NCBI GenBank assembly: GCA_009881125.1
Contig: WXFH01000040.1
Location: 36,753 to 100,752, forward strand
Source of the DNA: Acidaminobacter sp.
GTDB taxonomy: Bacteria > Bacillota_A > Clostridia > Peptostreptococcales > Acidaminobacteraceae
Reading direction: 5' to 3'
Length of the DNA: 64,000 nucleotides
Shown here: positions 34,751 to 43,184 of the stretch, in pieces
Layout of the letters: each line of letters opens with the position of its first letter
How positions within the stretch are numbered: the first letter of the stretch is position 1
Notes under the pieces: generated by a model
Told to the model about the DNA's origin: nothing
Databases searched by the model: none
The model's input: only the letters and a program-made list of their open reading frames with translations
Translations under genes and position numbers: made by a program

Positions 34751-34759
34751 TGATATAAT
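34751..34759 (+). promoter_or_regulatory. Extended -10 promoter of the ABC-F gene
   Basis: TGATATAAT provides a TGn extension and a perfect TATAAT (34754-34759). No good -35 box is present, as is usual for extended -10 promoters. The start codon is about 40 bp further. Confidence 0.65.
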
Positions 34760-34797
34760 GCTAAGTTGTACAAATAATGAATTGAGGAAGATGCATT

Positions 34798-36387
34798 GTG
34801 ATTACAGTATCCAACGTCAGTCTGCGTTTTGGCGAGCGCAAGCTCTTTGAAGACGTCAACTTAAAATTTATTCCCGGCAACTGTTATGGTGTCATAGGCG
34901 CAAACGGCGCCGGAAAGAGTACCTTTCTAAAGATCCTGTCCGGCGACCTCGAGCCCAATACCGGCGATGTTATTGTCGCGTCCGGCACGAGACTGTCTGT
35001 CCTGAAACAGGACCACTTTGAATTTGATCAGAACGAAGTCATGGAAACGGTTATTCTCGGCAATCAGCGGCTTAGCGAGGTCATGAAGGAAAAAGATGCA
35101 ATATATATGAAGGAAGACTTCTCTGACGAGGACGGCATGCGCGCTGCTGAGCTCGAGCACGAATTTGCCGAAATGGGCGGCTGGGAAGCAGAATCAGAGG
35201 CCTCATCTCTTCTTCAGGGTCTGGGCATCACAACGGACATGCACTACAAAAAAATGTCAGAACTCATGGGCTCAGAAAAAGTCAAGGTCTTGCTAGCGCA
35301 GGCCCTGTTCGGCAAGCCCGGCGTCCTGATCCTGGACGAGCCTACAAACAACCTCGATATCCAGTCCATCAATTGGCTGGAGGATTTTCTGATCGACTTT
35401 GAAGGTACCGTCATAGTCGTTTCCCACGACCGGCACTTCTTGAACAAAGTCTGTACCCATGTGACAGACGTCGACTTTGGGAAGATCAAGATGTTTGTGG
35501 GCAACTATGATTTCTGGTATGAATCCAGCCAATTGGCGCTTCAAATGTCAAAGGACCAAAATAAGAAAAAAGAAGAAAAGATCAAGCAGCTGCAGGATTT
35601 TATCACGCGGTTCAGTGCCAACGCCTCAAAATCCAAACAGGCGACTTCCAGGAAAAAACTTTTGGATAAGATTACGCTGGATGACATTCAGCCTTCCACA
35701 AGACGCTATCCGTTTGTTGGTTTCAAACCGGACCGCGAGGTGGGCAACGACATTCTGATTGTCGAGGATCTCTCCAAGTCCATTGACGGCGAGCTCATGT
35801 TCAAGGATGTCAGCTTCACTGTACGCAAAGGTGACAAGATCGCATTCGTCGGAGATAACGAGCTGGTCAACACCGTCCTTTTCAAAGTCCTTATGGGCGA
35901 GCTCGAGCCGGACAGCGGTACAATCAAATGGGGCGTCACCATTACCAAGTCCTATTTTCCAAAGGACAACTCAGAGTTCTTCAATGATGTCGATATGAAC
36001 CTCGTGGATTGGCTCAGACAATACTCCGTAGAAAAGGACGCAACGTATATCCGCGGCTTCCTGGGACGTATGCTGTTTTCAGGCGAAGAAGCGCTCAAGT
36101 CTGCTACTGTGCTTTCCGGCGGCGAGCGCGTACGCTGCATGCTCTCCAGAATGATGCTCTCGGGCGCTAATGTCCTAGTCCTCGACCAACCGACAAACCA
36201 CTTGGATCTCGAATCCATCACTGCCCTCAACAATGGTCTCGGCGCTTACAACAGCAACATTCTATTATCCTCCCACGACCATGAGCTCATCCAGACTGTT
36301 GCCAACCGCATTATTGAGCTCTCCCCTGCGGGCATGGTTGACAGATTGATGACCTTTGACGAATACCTCGAGAGCAAAGGTAAATAA
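34798..36387 (+). CDS. ABC-F family ATPase (YkpA/YbiT-like)
   Basis: The 529-aa soluble protein has two ABC ATPase domains. The first has GANGAGKST and VLILDEPTNNLD. The second has a modified Walker A, FVGDNELVNTV, and LSGGERVR with VLVLDQPTNHLD. A charged linker of about 60 residues, rich in Lys, joins them. ABC-F proteins act on ribosomes, as translation factors or in antibiotic protection; without membrane domains they are not transporters. The second Walker A lacks the Lys-Ser/Thr pair, and the second Walker B has Gln for the catalytic Glu, a pattern seen in the YkpA group. The start is GTG with GAGGAAG. Confidence 0.93.
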   Translation: MITVSNVSLRFGERKLFEDVNLKFIPGNCYGVIGANGAGKSTFLKILSGDLEPNTGDVIVASGTRLSVLKQDHFEFDQNEVMETVILGNQRLSEVMKEKDAIYMKEDFSDEDGMRAAELEHEFAEMGGWEAESEASSLLQGLGITTDMHYKKMSELMGSEKVKVLLAQALFGKPGVLILDEPTNNLDIQSINWLEDFLIDFEGTVIVVSHDRHFLNKVCTHVTDVDFGKIKMFVGNYDFWYESSQLALQMSKDQNKKKEEKIKQLQDFITRFSANASKSKQATSRKKLLDKITLDDIQPSTRRYPFVGFKPDREVGNDILIVEDLSKSIDGELMFKDVSFTVRKGDKIAFVGDNELVNTVLFKVLMGELEPDSGTIKWGVTITKSYFPKDNSEFFNDVDMNLVDWLRQYSVEKDATYIRGFLGRMLFSGEEALKSATVLSGGERVRCMLSRMMLSGANVLVLDQPTNHLDLESITALNNGLGAYNSNILLSSHDHELIQTVANRIIELSPAGMVDRLMTFDEYLESKGK

Positions 36388-36402
36388 AGGCAGCTATCAT
36401 AG

Positions 36403-36460
36403 AAAATTGGTTTTAACCGCAGTCGATCTCCGTCTGCGGTTCGTGCCAATTTTCTTTTTT
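36403..36460 (+). terminator. Terminator after the ABC-F gene
   Basis: AAAATTGG and ACCGCAG pair with CTGCGGT and CCAATTTT, followed by CTTTTTT. Confidence 0.88.
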
Positions 36461-36570
36461 GTGTGACTGATCCTTTTTGTTCAATATTATAGGCGTTTGT
36501 GCCGGTCACAAAACCATCGGCAAAATTCACTCTCTGGCATAAAGTTCAGTACCACTTGCCCATCTCAACC

Positions 36571-36579
36571 TGATATAAT
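36571..36579 (+). promoter_or_regulatory. Extended -10 promoter of the M24 peptidase gene
   Basis: TGATATAAT again gives TGn plus a perfect TATAAT (36574-36579), about 30 bp before the GTG start. Confidence 0.6.
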
Positions 36580-36609
36580 TAGAGTAGCATTGAGCATGGA
36601 GGGGTAAAA

Positions 36610-37692
36610 GTGAACCAGTTGAGATTAGACCGTGTAACGGATTATATGCTTCAAACCCAAATGGGACAAATGCTTATTTCTGATCCCGCTTCCATTTTTT
36701 ATCTGACCGGAGTATGGATCCAACCTGGAGAAAGAATGCTTGTTCTCTACCTGAACCTGAGCGGCGAGAAGCGGTTATTTGTCAATGGGCTCTTCCCAAT
36801 TCAGACAAAGGATGCGTCAGACCTTCAGATCCACTACTTCAGCGACACGGATGACAGCATTTCCCTGTTGGCAGAATACATGAGGGACGAAGGCGACATA
36901 GGCATAGATAAAACATGGCCGGCGCGCTTTCTGCTGCCGCTCATGGAAACGCTCTCGCACGCGTCCTTTATCAACGGCTCTCCAGCTGTAGATTCAGTAC
37001 GGCTGGTCAAAGATGTCAACGAGCAGGCACTGATGAGAAATGCTTCTGAGCTGAATGATCAGGCTATGAAAGTTTTGGCCTCCTCTGTTGAGGATGGATG
37101 CACCGAGCTTGAACTCAGCCGCCTTCTGAAGGAAACTTATAGGACTTTAGGAACGGACGGCATTTCTTTTACGCCCATTATCGCTTTTGGCGCCAACGCT
37201 GCGCTGCCTCATCACGATAGCGGAAATGCACCGATTCAGCCGGGGGCGTCAATTATTTGCGATATTGGATGCATCAAAGACGACTATTGCTCGGACATGA
37301 CCCGGACGTTTTTCTATAAAAGCGTCTCTGAAAAGGCCCGCCAGGTATACAACCTGGTGCATCAGGCTAACCTCGCTGCCATTGCTGCAGTTCGCCCCGG
37401 CGCCCGGTTCTGTGATGTTGATGCGGCAGCGCGACAGGTCATCGAAGCCGGAGGGTATGGGGCTTTCTTCACGCATCGTACCGGTCATTCCATTGGCATG
37501 GAAGTCCACGAGTTCGGGGATGTCTCCTCTGTCAATACCGCACACCTCGAGCCGGGGATGGTATTTTCCATTGAACCGGGAATCTATCTCCAAAATGAAT
37601 TTGGCGTTAGGATTGAGGACCTGGTCCTTGTCACCGAAACCGGATGCGAAGTCTTGAATCATTTCTCAAAAGCACTGACAGTCATTGGTTAA
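36610..37692 (+). CDS. M24 family aminopeptidase, Xaa-Pro peptidase type
   Basis: The 360-aa protein has an N-terminal creatinase-like domain (about 1-130) and a C-terminal pita-bread domain. The metal ligands are visible: Asp in CDIGC and DYCSDMTRTF, His in HRTGHSIGMEVHE, Glu in SIEPGIY and Glu in VRIEDLVLV. Such enzymes remove an N-terminal residue before proline, or cleave Xaa-Pro dipeptides. The GTG start has GGAGGGG upstream. It is followed by a small membrane-protein gene. Confidence 0.93.
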   Translation: MNQLRLDRVTDYMLQTQMGQMLISDPASIFYLTGVWIQPGERMLVLYLNLSGEKRLFVNGLFPIQTKDASDLQIHYFSDTDDSISLLAEYMRDEGDIGIDKTWPARFLLPLMETLSHASFINGSPAVDSVRLVKDVNEQALMRNASELNDQAMKVLASSVEDGCTELELSRLLKETYRTLGTDGISFTPIIAFGANAALPHHDSGNAPIQPGASIICDIGCIKDDYCSDMTRTFFYKSVSEKARQVYNLVHQANLAAIAAVRPGARFCDVDAAARQVIEAGGYGAFFTHRTGHSIGMEVHEFGDVSSVNTAHLEPGMVFSIEPGIYLQNEFGVRIEDLVLVTETGCEVLNHFSKALTVIG

Positions 37693-37746
37693 ACTGAGCG
37701 TCAGCGCTGCTCCCAGTCCACAATATCATTTTTGGAGGCGTCTTAT

Positions 37747-37905
37747 ATGAATAAGATCAAACATTATGCCCCGCTGGTGGGCGGAATAGCTTTAGTGGTC
37801 TTCGGCATCATTTACTTGTTCCAGGGCGATTACGTAAAGGCCGGCGCAGGTATTCTTGTTGGGTTTATCCTCGCCTCCCCTTTCTTTTTTGGACGCCCTC
37901 GCTAA
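37747..37905 (+). CDS. Small two-helix membrane protein
   Basis: The 52-aa protein opens MNKIKHYAPLVGG and has two hydrophobic helices (about 9-25 and 32-48) with a short charged loop QGDYVKAG. GGAGG stands 8 bases before the ATG and a strong terminator follows, so I consider it real. It is probably cotranscribed with the M24 peptidase. The function is unknown. Confidence 0.72.
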   Translation: MNKIKHYAPLVGGIALVVFGIIYLFQGDYVKAGAGILVGFILASPFFFGRPR

Positions 37906-37954
37906 ATTTAGCGAGCAGCGTTGGAAATTCCACGAGTTAAATCATGAAATTTTA

Positions 37955-37997
37955 AAAGGATGTCCGGTTTTCAGAGAAAACCGGACATCCTTTTTCG
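37955..37997 (+). terminator. Strong terminator after the small membrane protein gene
   Basis: AAAGGATGTCCGGTTTTC and its perfect complement with a 2-4 base loop are followed by TTTTTC. Its A-rich left side may also serve the converging trkH gene. Confidence 0.92.
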
Positions 37998-38060
37998 TTG
38001 GTAATATTAAGTACGATTCTTTTTACGCAAAATTTCCTAAGCTGTGGTTTGAAGAAGCTC

Positions 38061-39515
38061 TTACGACTGGAACACCCGCTCGCGGAGCTGACCTGGAACG
38101 ATCAGCGCTATGACCGTATAGAGCTCAAGACGCCCAATCAGCATCAGGAATGATAACAGCAGCTTAGATGGATCACTGAAATTTGCGTAGGTCTGCGTTG
38201 GTCCAACGAAGTCAAAACCAGGTCCAATGTTGCCTATGGTCGCCGCAACCGCACTCGCTGCGCTGACCAAACCATGCCCCTCGAGTGAAATTAAAACTGT
38301 TCCGCCCACGAACGCCACAATGTAAAGCGCGAAAAAGCTCGCGATACTAACGTTTATGTCTCCGGACAACGCTTTGCCTCCAATGCGGATTGGGATCATA
38401 GCTCTCGGATGGTAGATCTTTGAAATTTCCCGTCTGATTAGTTTAAACAAAAATAGAATCCTGATAATTTTGATTCCGCCGCCCGTGGAACCCGCGCTGG
38501 CGCCAGTAAACATCAATAAAAACAATATGCTTTTGCTGAAATCCGGCCACAAGTCGAAGTTTGCGGTCGCATAGCCTGTTGTTGTGATTATTGAGTTTAC
38601 TTGGAAAAAAGAGTCCCTGAGCGCTGTCCAGGTGCTGTCATAGACACTGAACCTCAAGTTGAGAGTAATAGCCAGGGTTGACATTAAAATGATGCCCAGA
38701 TATAATCTCAGCTCTTCGTTTTGAAAAATTTCATGCCATTTGCCCTTAAACGCCTTGTAATATAAGGAGAAGTTCACGCCGCTGAACATCATGAAAAAAG
38801 CGATGACAAGGTGGATATAGGTGCTGTTGAATGCGCCTATGCTGGCATTCCTGGTCGAGAAGCCGCCTGTGCCGACAGTACCAAAGGTATGCAGCGCCGA
38901 TTCATATAATGACATGCCGCCCAGTTTGAGGAGTATGATCTCAATGAGCGTAATCACAATGTAAGTGGTATAGAGTATGATGGCCGTATCCTTCATTCGT
39001 GGTGCGATTTTATCCGCTGTTGGACCGGGGGATTCCGCTTTGAACAAATGAAAGGTTCCCGAACCGAGGGTCGGCATAAAGGCCACAGTAAAAATCAGTA
39101 TACCCATGCCGCCAATCCAGTGGGTCAGAGAGCGCCAGAACAGCAATCCCTTTGGCAAAATTTCGATATCCGTCACGACCGTGGCGCCTGTCGTCGTAAA
39201 GCCTGATACGACTTCGAAAAAGGCGTCTACAAAGTTAAGTGAGCCTGACAGCACAAACGGCAATGCGCCGAACACCGAAAATACAACCCAGCCCAGCGTC
39301 ACAATGGATAGACCTTCCCGGACCTTCATTTTTTGCTTTTTAACCTGGATTCTGCTCATGACAATACCTGCCGTCATTGTAAATGCCACTGTGATCACAA
39401 AAGCCATGAGGTCGGGTTCACCGAGTCCCAGCGCGATCAACAAAGACGGCATCATGAGGGCAGATTCAAGAAACAGAAGATTTCCGAGGACCTTTAGTAC
39501 GATTCCATAATTCAC
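38061..39515 (-). CDS. trkH: Trk-type potassium uptake membrane subunit
   Basis: The protein of about 484 aa has the TrkH/KtrB architecture: four M1-P-M2 repeats with selectivity filters such as GFTTTGAT, TVGTGGFST, TTTGYATA and IGNIGPGFD. It forms the K+-conducting pore, gated by the NAD-binding TrkA. GGAGG lies 8 bases before a GTG at 39515, which I prefer to the ATGs at 39533 and 39530. Even so its start overlaps the trkA 3' end by 50 bp. Confidence 0.95.
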   Translation of the reverse strand: MNYGIVLKVLGNLLFLESALMMPSLLIALGLGEPDLMAFVITVAFTMTAGIVMSRIQVKKQKMKVREGLSIVTLGWVVFSVFGALPFVLSGSLNFVDAFFEVVSGFTTTGATVVTDIEILPKGLLFWRSLTHWIGGMGILIFTVAFMPTLGSGTFHLFKAESPGPTADKIAPRMKDTAIILYTTYIVITLIEIILLKLGGMSLYESALHTFGTVGTGGFSTRNASIGAFNSTYIHLVIAFFMMFSGVNFSLYYKAFKGKWHEIFQNEELRLYLGIILMSTLAITLNLRFSVYDSTWTALRDSFFQVNSIITTTGYATANFDLWPDFSKSILFLLMFTGASAGSTGGGIKIIRILFLFKLIRREISKIYHPRAMIPIRIGGKALSGDINVSIASFFALYIVAFVGGTVLISLEGHGLVSAASAVAATIGNIGPGFDFVGPTQTYANFSDPSKLLLSFLMLIGRLELYTVIALIVPGQLRERVFQS

Positions 39516-40872
39516 GGAGAAGACCTCCATCATTTGGTCGAATAAATTTTTGAAGCGCTTCCACAGAGGTGTTCAAACTGAAAATAACAAGACGGTCACC
39601 TGCATGAATAACTGTTTCTCCATTCGGGATGACCACTTGGTGATTGTGCAGAATCGCGCCAATGATAATGCCTTTTGGCAATCTCAAATCTTTTATTTTT
39701 TCATTCACGCATTCGAGATTGTCATTGACGATCACCTCGACAACCTCTGCCTGGCGTTCCAACAGCATGGTCACAGAGACGATCAAACCGCCCCGGACAT
39801 ATTTAAGCACTTCACTGACTGTGATATCAATGGGATTCAATGAAAAGTCGATATTCAGCTTGTCAATCAGGTTCACGTAACTTGAACGGGAAATCTTCGC
39901 AATGGTTTTATCTACGCCTTCCTGCTTCGCCATGATGGCCATGAGCAGGTTTTGCTCATCATATCCCGTCGCCCCGACAAAAGCGTCCATTTGAGCCAGG
40001 GACTCCTCTTCGAGGAGCTGAAGGTCGGTGCCGTCCCCGTGAATCACGACAGCCTCCGGAAGTTTATTGCTCAAATAGAAACACCGGTCACGTTCCTGCT
40101 CGACTATAACGACGTTGACATTGTTATGGAGCAGCTGACTGCCAAGATAGAACCCAATATTGCCGCCGCCAAAAATCATGACATCTTTCACCGGCCGTAC
40201 GTCCAGACAGAGTTTGAAACGCTTGACAAATTCATTCAAGCGATGTGTTTTTCCAATGATGTAAAGCAAATCATCAGGCTTTAGAACAGTTGAGCCGTCA
40301 GGGATCAGGATAGTGCCCTCCCGTTTAATGGCAGTGATAAGGAGCCCTTCAAAATTGACGAGATCCATGATTTTTTTCCCGATCAAATCCTGAAGCTGAT
40401 TAACCTTAATATCCATCATGGTGACTTTACCCTTGGCATAGTCCCCTGTATGGAAATGATAGCCCTTCATTAAAAACCTCAGCATTTCATGTGCCGTTGC
40501 CAGATCAGGGTTGACAATATGATCTATGCCCATGTCCACGGTCAAATATTCTTTTTGCCTGATATATTCAGGATTTCGGATCCTGGCAATAGTGCGCTTG
40601 ACCCCCAGCTTCTTTGCAATTGAGCAAATGATGGTGTTGGCCTCATCAATCCCCGTCACTGCGATCAGCATGTCATAGGTTTGAATGCTCAGTTCTCTTA
40701 AGGTTTCCATGTCGAGCCCATTTCCCAGGACCGCCAGGACATCCAAGTGATCTTGTACGCGTTCGACCGTTTTGGGGTTAGTGTCGACCAGGGTAATGTC
40801 AATCTGTTCGTTCATCATGGTTTCGGCAAGCCGGTAACCTAATTTTCCGGCACCTATGATCATGATTTTCAT
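39466..40872 (-). CDS. trkA: Trk-type potassium uptake regulatory subunit
   Basis: The 468-aa protein has two RCK halves. Each has a Rossmann NAD site (IIGAGKLGYRLAE and IFGGGNIGFYLG) and a TrkA_C domain. It controls the TrkH pore. The ATG at 40872 is preceded by GGTGAGG. The C-terminal tail of about 20 residues beyond the last TrkA_C strand is encoded in the stretch that overlaps trkH. Confidence 0.96.
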   Translation of the reverse strand: MKIMIIGAGKLGYRLAETMMNEQIDITLVDTNPKTVERVQDHLDVLAVLGNGLDMETLRELSIQTYDMLIAVTGIDEANTIICSIAKKLGVKRTIARIRNPEYIRQKEYLTVDMGIDHIVNPDLATAHEMLRFLMKGYHFHTGDYAKGKVTMMDIKVNQLQDLIGKKIMDLVNFEGLLITAIKREGTILIPDGSTVLKPDDLLYIIGKTHRLNEFVKRFKLCLDVRPVKDVMIFGGGNIGFYLGSQLLHNNVNVVIVEQERDRCFYLSNKLPEAVVIHGDGTDLQLLEEESLAQMDAFVGATGYDEQNLLMAIMAKQEGVDKTIAKISRSSYVNLIDKLNIDFSLNPIDITVSEVLKYVRGGLIVSVTMLLERQAEVVEVIVNDNLECVNEKIKDLRLPKGIIIGAILHNHQVVIPNGETVIHAGDRLVIFSLNTSVEALQKFIRPNDGGLLRELWNRTKGPRKSSVS

Positions 40873-40903
40873 GAGAGCCCTCACCTTTCCGGATTATACT
40901 TGA

Positions 40904-40931
40904 AGGCTGCAGAACATAATTTCTGCAGCCT
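40904..40931 (-). terminator. Hairpin between the alcohol dehydrogenase gene and trkA
   Basis: AGGCTGCAGAA pairs with TTCTGCAGCCT around a 6-base loop. There is no clear T-run, so termination is likely but not certain. Confidence 0.5.
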
Positions 40932-41010
40932 GAGTCAATTTCATTATTTTGTTGACAGTCACTGAGTAGATGAAATCATTTTACCATACAGGCCTACCAG
41001 TGTCCAACGA

Positions 41011-42177
41011 TTACAGCGCCATTTTATAAATTGCTTTGACATCCGCTGCCTCAAGCTTTTTGTACCCACCGAGGGAACCAAAGAGGGTGGCTTTCTCTGT
41101 CATGAGGTCAAGCTGATCTGCAGGTAAGGCTGCCTCCCCAAAGGATTTTGGCAATCCCATGTCCGAGAGGAAAGCCTCAAATCTTCGAATCCCTTCGTTG
41201 GCAATTTCTGCAGGAGCATTGAATGCCTCGGGTGAGACTCCAAAGACGCGCTGGGCAAATTGTACAAACTTATCAGGCCGTTCAGCGGACACGTATTTCA
41301 TCCATGCCGGGAAGATAATCCCAAGCGTCACACCATGAGTCGTTCCATACAAAGCCGTGATTTCGTGGGCGATCCTGTGACTTGCCCAATCCTCCAAACG
41401 ACCAACACCCAGGATGCCATTGTGGGCCACTGTTCCCGCAAGCATAATTTCCGCCCGGGCGTCGTAATCATTTGGATTGCTTCGAAGCTTGTAAGCGTTT
41501 TCAATGGTCGCCTTCATAACGCCTTCACACATCAGGTCTGTCACATCCACCGGTGTGGTGGTTGTAAAGTACCGCTCGAAAACGTGGGACAATATGTCCA
41601 TGATCCCCGCAAAGGTTTGCTCTTCCGGCAGGGTCAGCGTCAGCTCGGGATTCAAAATTGCGAATGAAGGCCGAATCAAATCTGACTTCACGCCGCGTTT
41701 CATCAGACCTTCCTCTTTTGTTACAACGGAATTGGGACTCGTCTCGCTGCCGGTTGCGGGGATCGTTAATATGACGCCTATTGGCACACACGAGCCAGGC
41801 TGGGCTTTTCCCATAAAAAAGTCCCAGACATCGCCTTCATAATTCACGCCAATACCAATAGCCTTTGCAGAATCTATGACACTGCCGCCGCCAACTGCCA
41901 GAATCAGATCCACCTGATGTTCACGGCAAAGCGCGATCCCCTCTCTGACGAGGGTAAGCTTTGGATTGGGCTCTACCCCGCCAAGTTCGACAACCTTGAC
42001 CTTCTTTTCCGTTAAGATGGTCTGGACCTGATCATACAGACCGCTTCTCTTAATGCTTCCTCCGCCATAATGAAACAGGACCGTCTTAACCTCTGAAGAA
42101 ATTTGTGTTCCTAGTTTATCTACAGAATCTCTTCCGAAAATGACGGACGTCGGACTGTAATATTTGAAATTCAGCAT
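41011..42177 (-). CDS. Iron-containing alcohol dehydrogenase
   Basis: The 388-aa group III alcohol dehydrogenase resembles NADPH-dependent butanol dehydrogenases (BdhA/YqdH). It has the cofactor loop GGGSVIDSAKAIG and the metal ligands Asp and His in FAGIMDILSHVFE and two further His in WASHRIAHEI and GTTHGVTLGI. It reduces aldehydes in fermentation or oxidises alcohols. AAAGGAG precedes the ATG. The gene stands alone with its own upstream palindrome. The AOR further along the window could supply its aldehyde. Confidence 0.94.
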   Translation of the reverse strand: MLNFKYYSPTSVIFGRDSVDKLGTQISSEVKTVLFHYGGGSIKRSGLYDQVQTILTEKKVKVVELGGVEPNPKLTLVREGIALCREHQVDLILAVGGGSVIDSAKAIGIGVNYEGDVWDFFMGKAQPGSCVPIGVILTIPATGSETSPNSVVTKEEGLMKRGVKSDLIRPSFAILNPELTLTLPEEQTFAGIMDILSHVFERYFTTTTPVDVTDLMCEGVMKATIENAYKLRSNPNDYDARAEIMLAGTVAHNGILGVGRLEDWASHRIAHEITALYGTTHGVTLGIIFPAWMKYVSAERPDKFVQFAQRVFGVSPEAFNAPAEIANEGIRRFEAFLSDMGLPKSFGEAALPADQLDLMTEKATLFGSLGGYKKLEAADVKAIYKMAL

Positions 42178-42262
42178 GGATTGTTCTCTCCTTTATTGTT
42201 TGTCGTTCAAGCGGACTCTACACCTCGAGTCATCACGGTGTTGTTGTGTTGTTGTGTTGTGC

Positions 42263-42282
42263 TGAAATGGAAATCCATTTCA
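42263..42282. promoter_or_regulatory. Palindrome upstream of the alcohol dehydrogenase gene
   Basis: TGAAATGG and CCATTTCA are perfect 8-bp arms around AAAT. It lies about 85 bp before the start codon, next to a GTTGTGTT-like short repeat, and may be an operator. Confidence 0.5.
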
Positions 42283-42330
42283 ATTCTGCTTCAATTTTAC
42301 CATGAACTTAATCGCATAATCAACGCTTCA

Positions 42331-42377
42331 AAAAAAGAGGAAGAGCAGACCGCAAGCTGTCAGTCTCCCCTTCCTTT
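42331..42377 (-). terminator. Terminator after the lipoprotein gene
   Basis: On the minus strand an imperfect GGAAGGGGAGAC/GTCTGCTCTTCC hairpin is followed by CTTTTTTT, 18 bp after the lipoprotein gene's stop. Confidence 0.7.
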
Positions 42378-42394
42378 CGATTTACAAACTCAAA

Positions 42395-43081
42395 TTAGTC
42401 AAAACTATAAGCCATCAGGAACTTTTCCACCATGACCGTTTTACCGGCTTCATCCATGACTTCCACTTCTCCAAAAACCCAGGTTTCGAGCTTCGCTGGG
42501 TCAACACCTGCCTGAATGAGTGGTTCCGGGTTCAGAACGAAGACGAGGTCTTTGTCATTGGTTTCCAACGTTTTCGCCCATTCCAGCATGTTTCCGTCAC
42601 CAAGACTGATGCCAAAGTGATCCATTGGGGCATGGTAGCCTATAGACTTTCTGTAACCCTTCACCCATTGTTCGAAGGTCTTTTCAATGGTGTCACCAGG
42701 TGCACCCTCCAGCTGCGCATCACCCAGGTTGCTGATCACGGACAATCGATTAGTCGCAGGATCAAAGCTATAGCGGTCTTCAGACAACAGAGAAGGATTT
42801 AAACCTGCGTTAATAAACAGTGCTGCATCCACCTCAATAGCTATGTCCAGATCAGCCTCTGCGCTTTTACCGAGTACAAACACGGCGGCTTCGGACGCTT
42901 GAAGACGCCAATACGCCACATCTCCAATATCTGATGTTTGACTTTTTACTGCCTCATTGTTCGCCATGGCTTCAAATGACGTCACGGCAGAGCTGGCAAC
43001 CACGTCCGTGGAACCGCACCCGGTCAATGCCAACAAAGCGGCTATAGCAAATACACTGCTGAATAAAACTCTCTTTTTCAT
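42395..43081 (-). CDS. Putative lipoprotein of unknown function
   Basis: The 228-aa protein has a Lys-rich start and hydrophobic core ending in a lipobox (LTGCGS), so it is probably anchored outside the membrane. The mature part has ISNLGDAQLEGAPGDTIEKTFEQW and GYHAPMDHFGISLGDGNMLEW. I do not recognise the family. It lies just downstream of the two-component operon on the same strand, 100 bp away, and might belong to its regulon. Confidence 0.75.
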   Translation of the reverse strand: MKKRVLFSSVFAIAALLALTGCGSTDVVASSAVTSFEAMANNEAVKSQTSDIGDVAYWRLQASEAAVFVLGKSAEADLDIAIEVDAALFINAGLNPSLLSEDRYSFDPATNRLSVISNLGDAQLEGAPGDTIEKTFEQWVKGYRKSIGYHAPMDHFGISLGDGNMLEWAKTLETNDKDLVFVLNPEPLIQAGVDPAKLETWVFGEVEVMDEAGKTVMVEKFLMAYSFD

Positions 43082-43184
43082 TGAACTTCCCCCAGAATTG
43101 GATTTTTGGCAAGGATGACTGACAGGTTGCTTGTTTTCAAAATGTGTCGAGCCTCACTGCCGGCTGCAACTCCGAGTATAGCGT

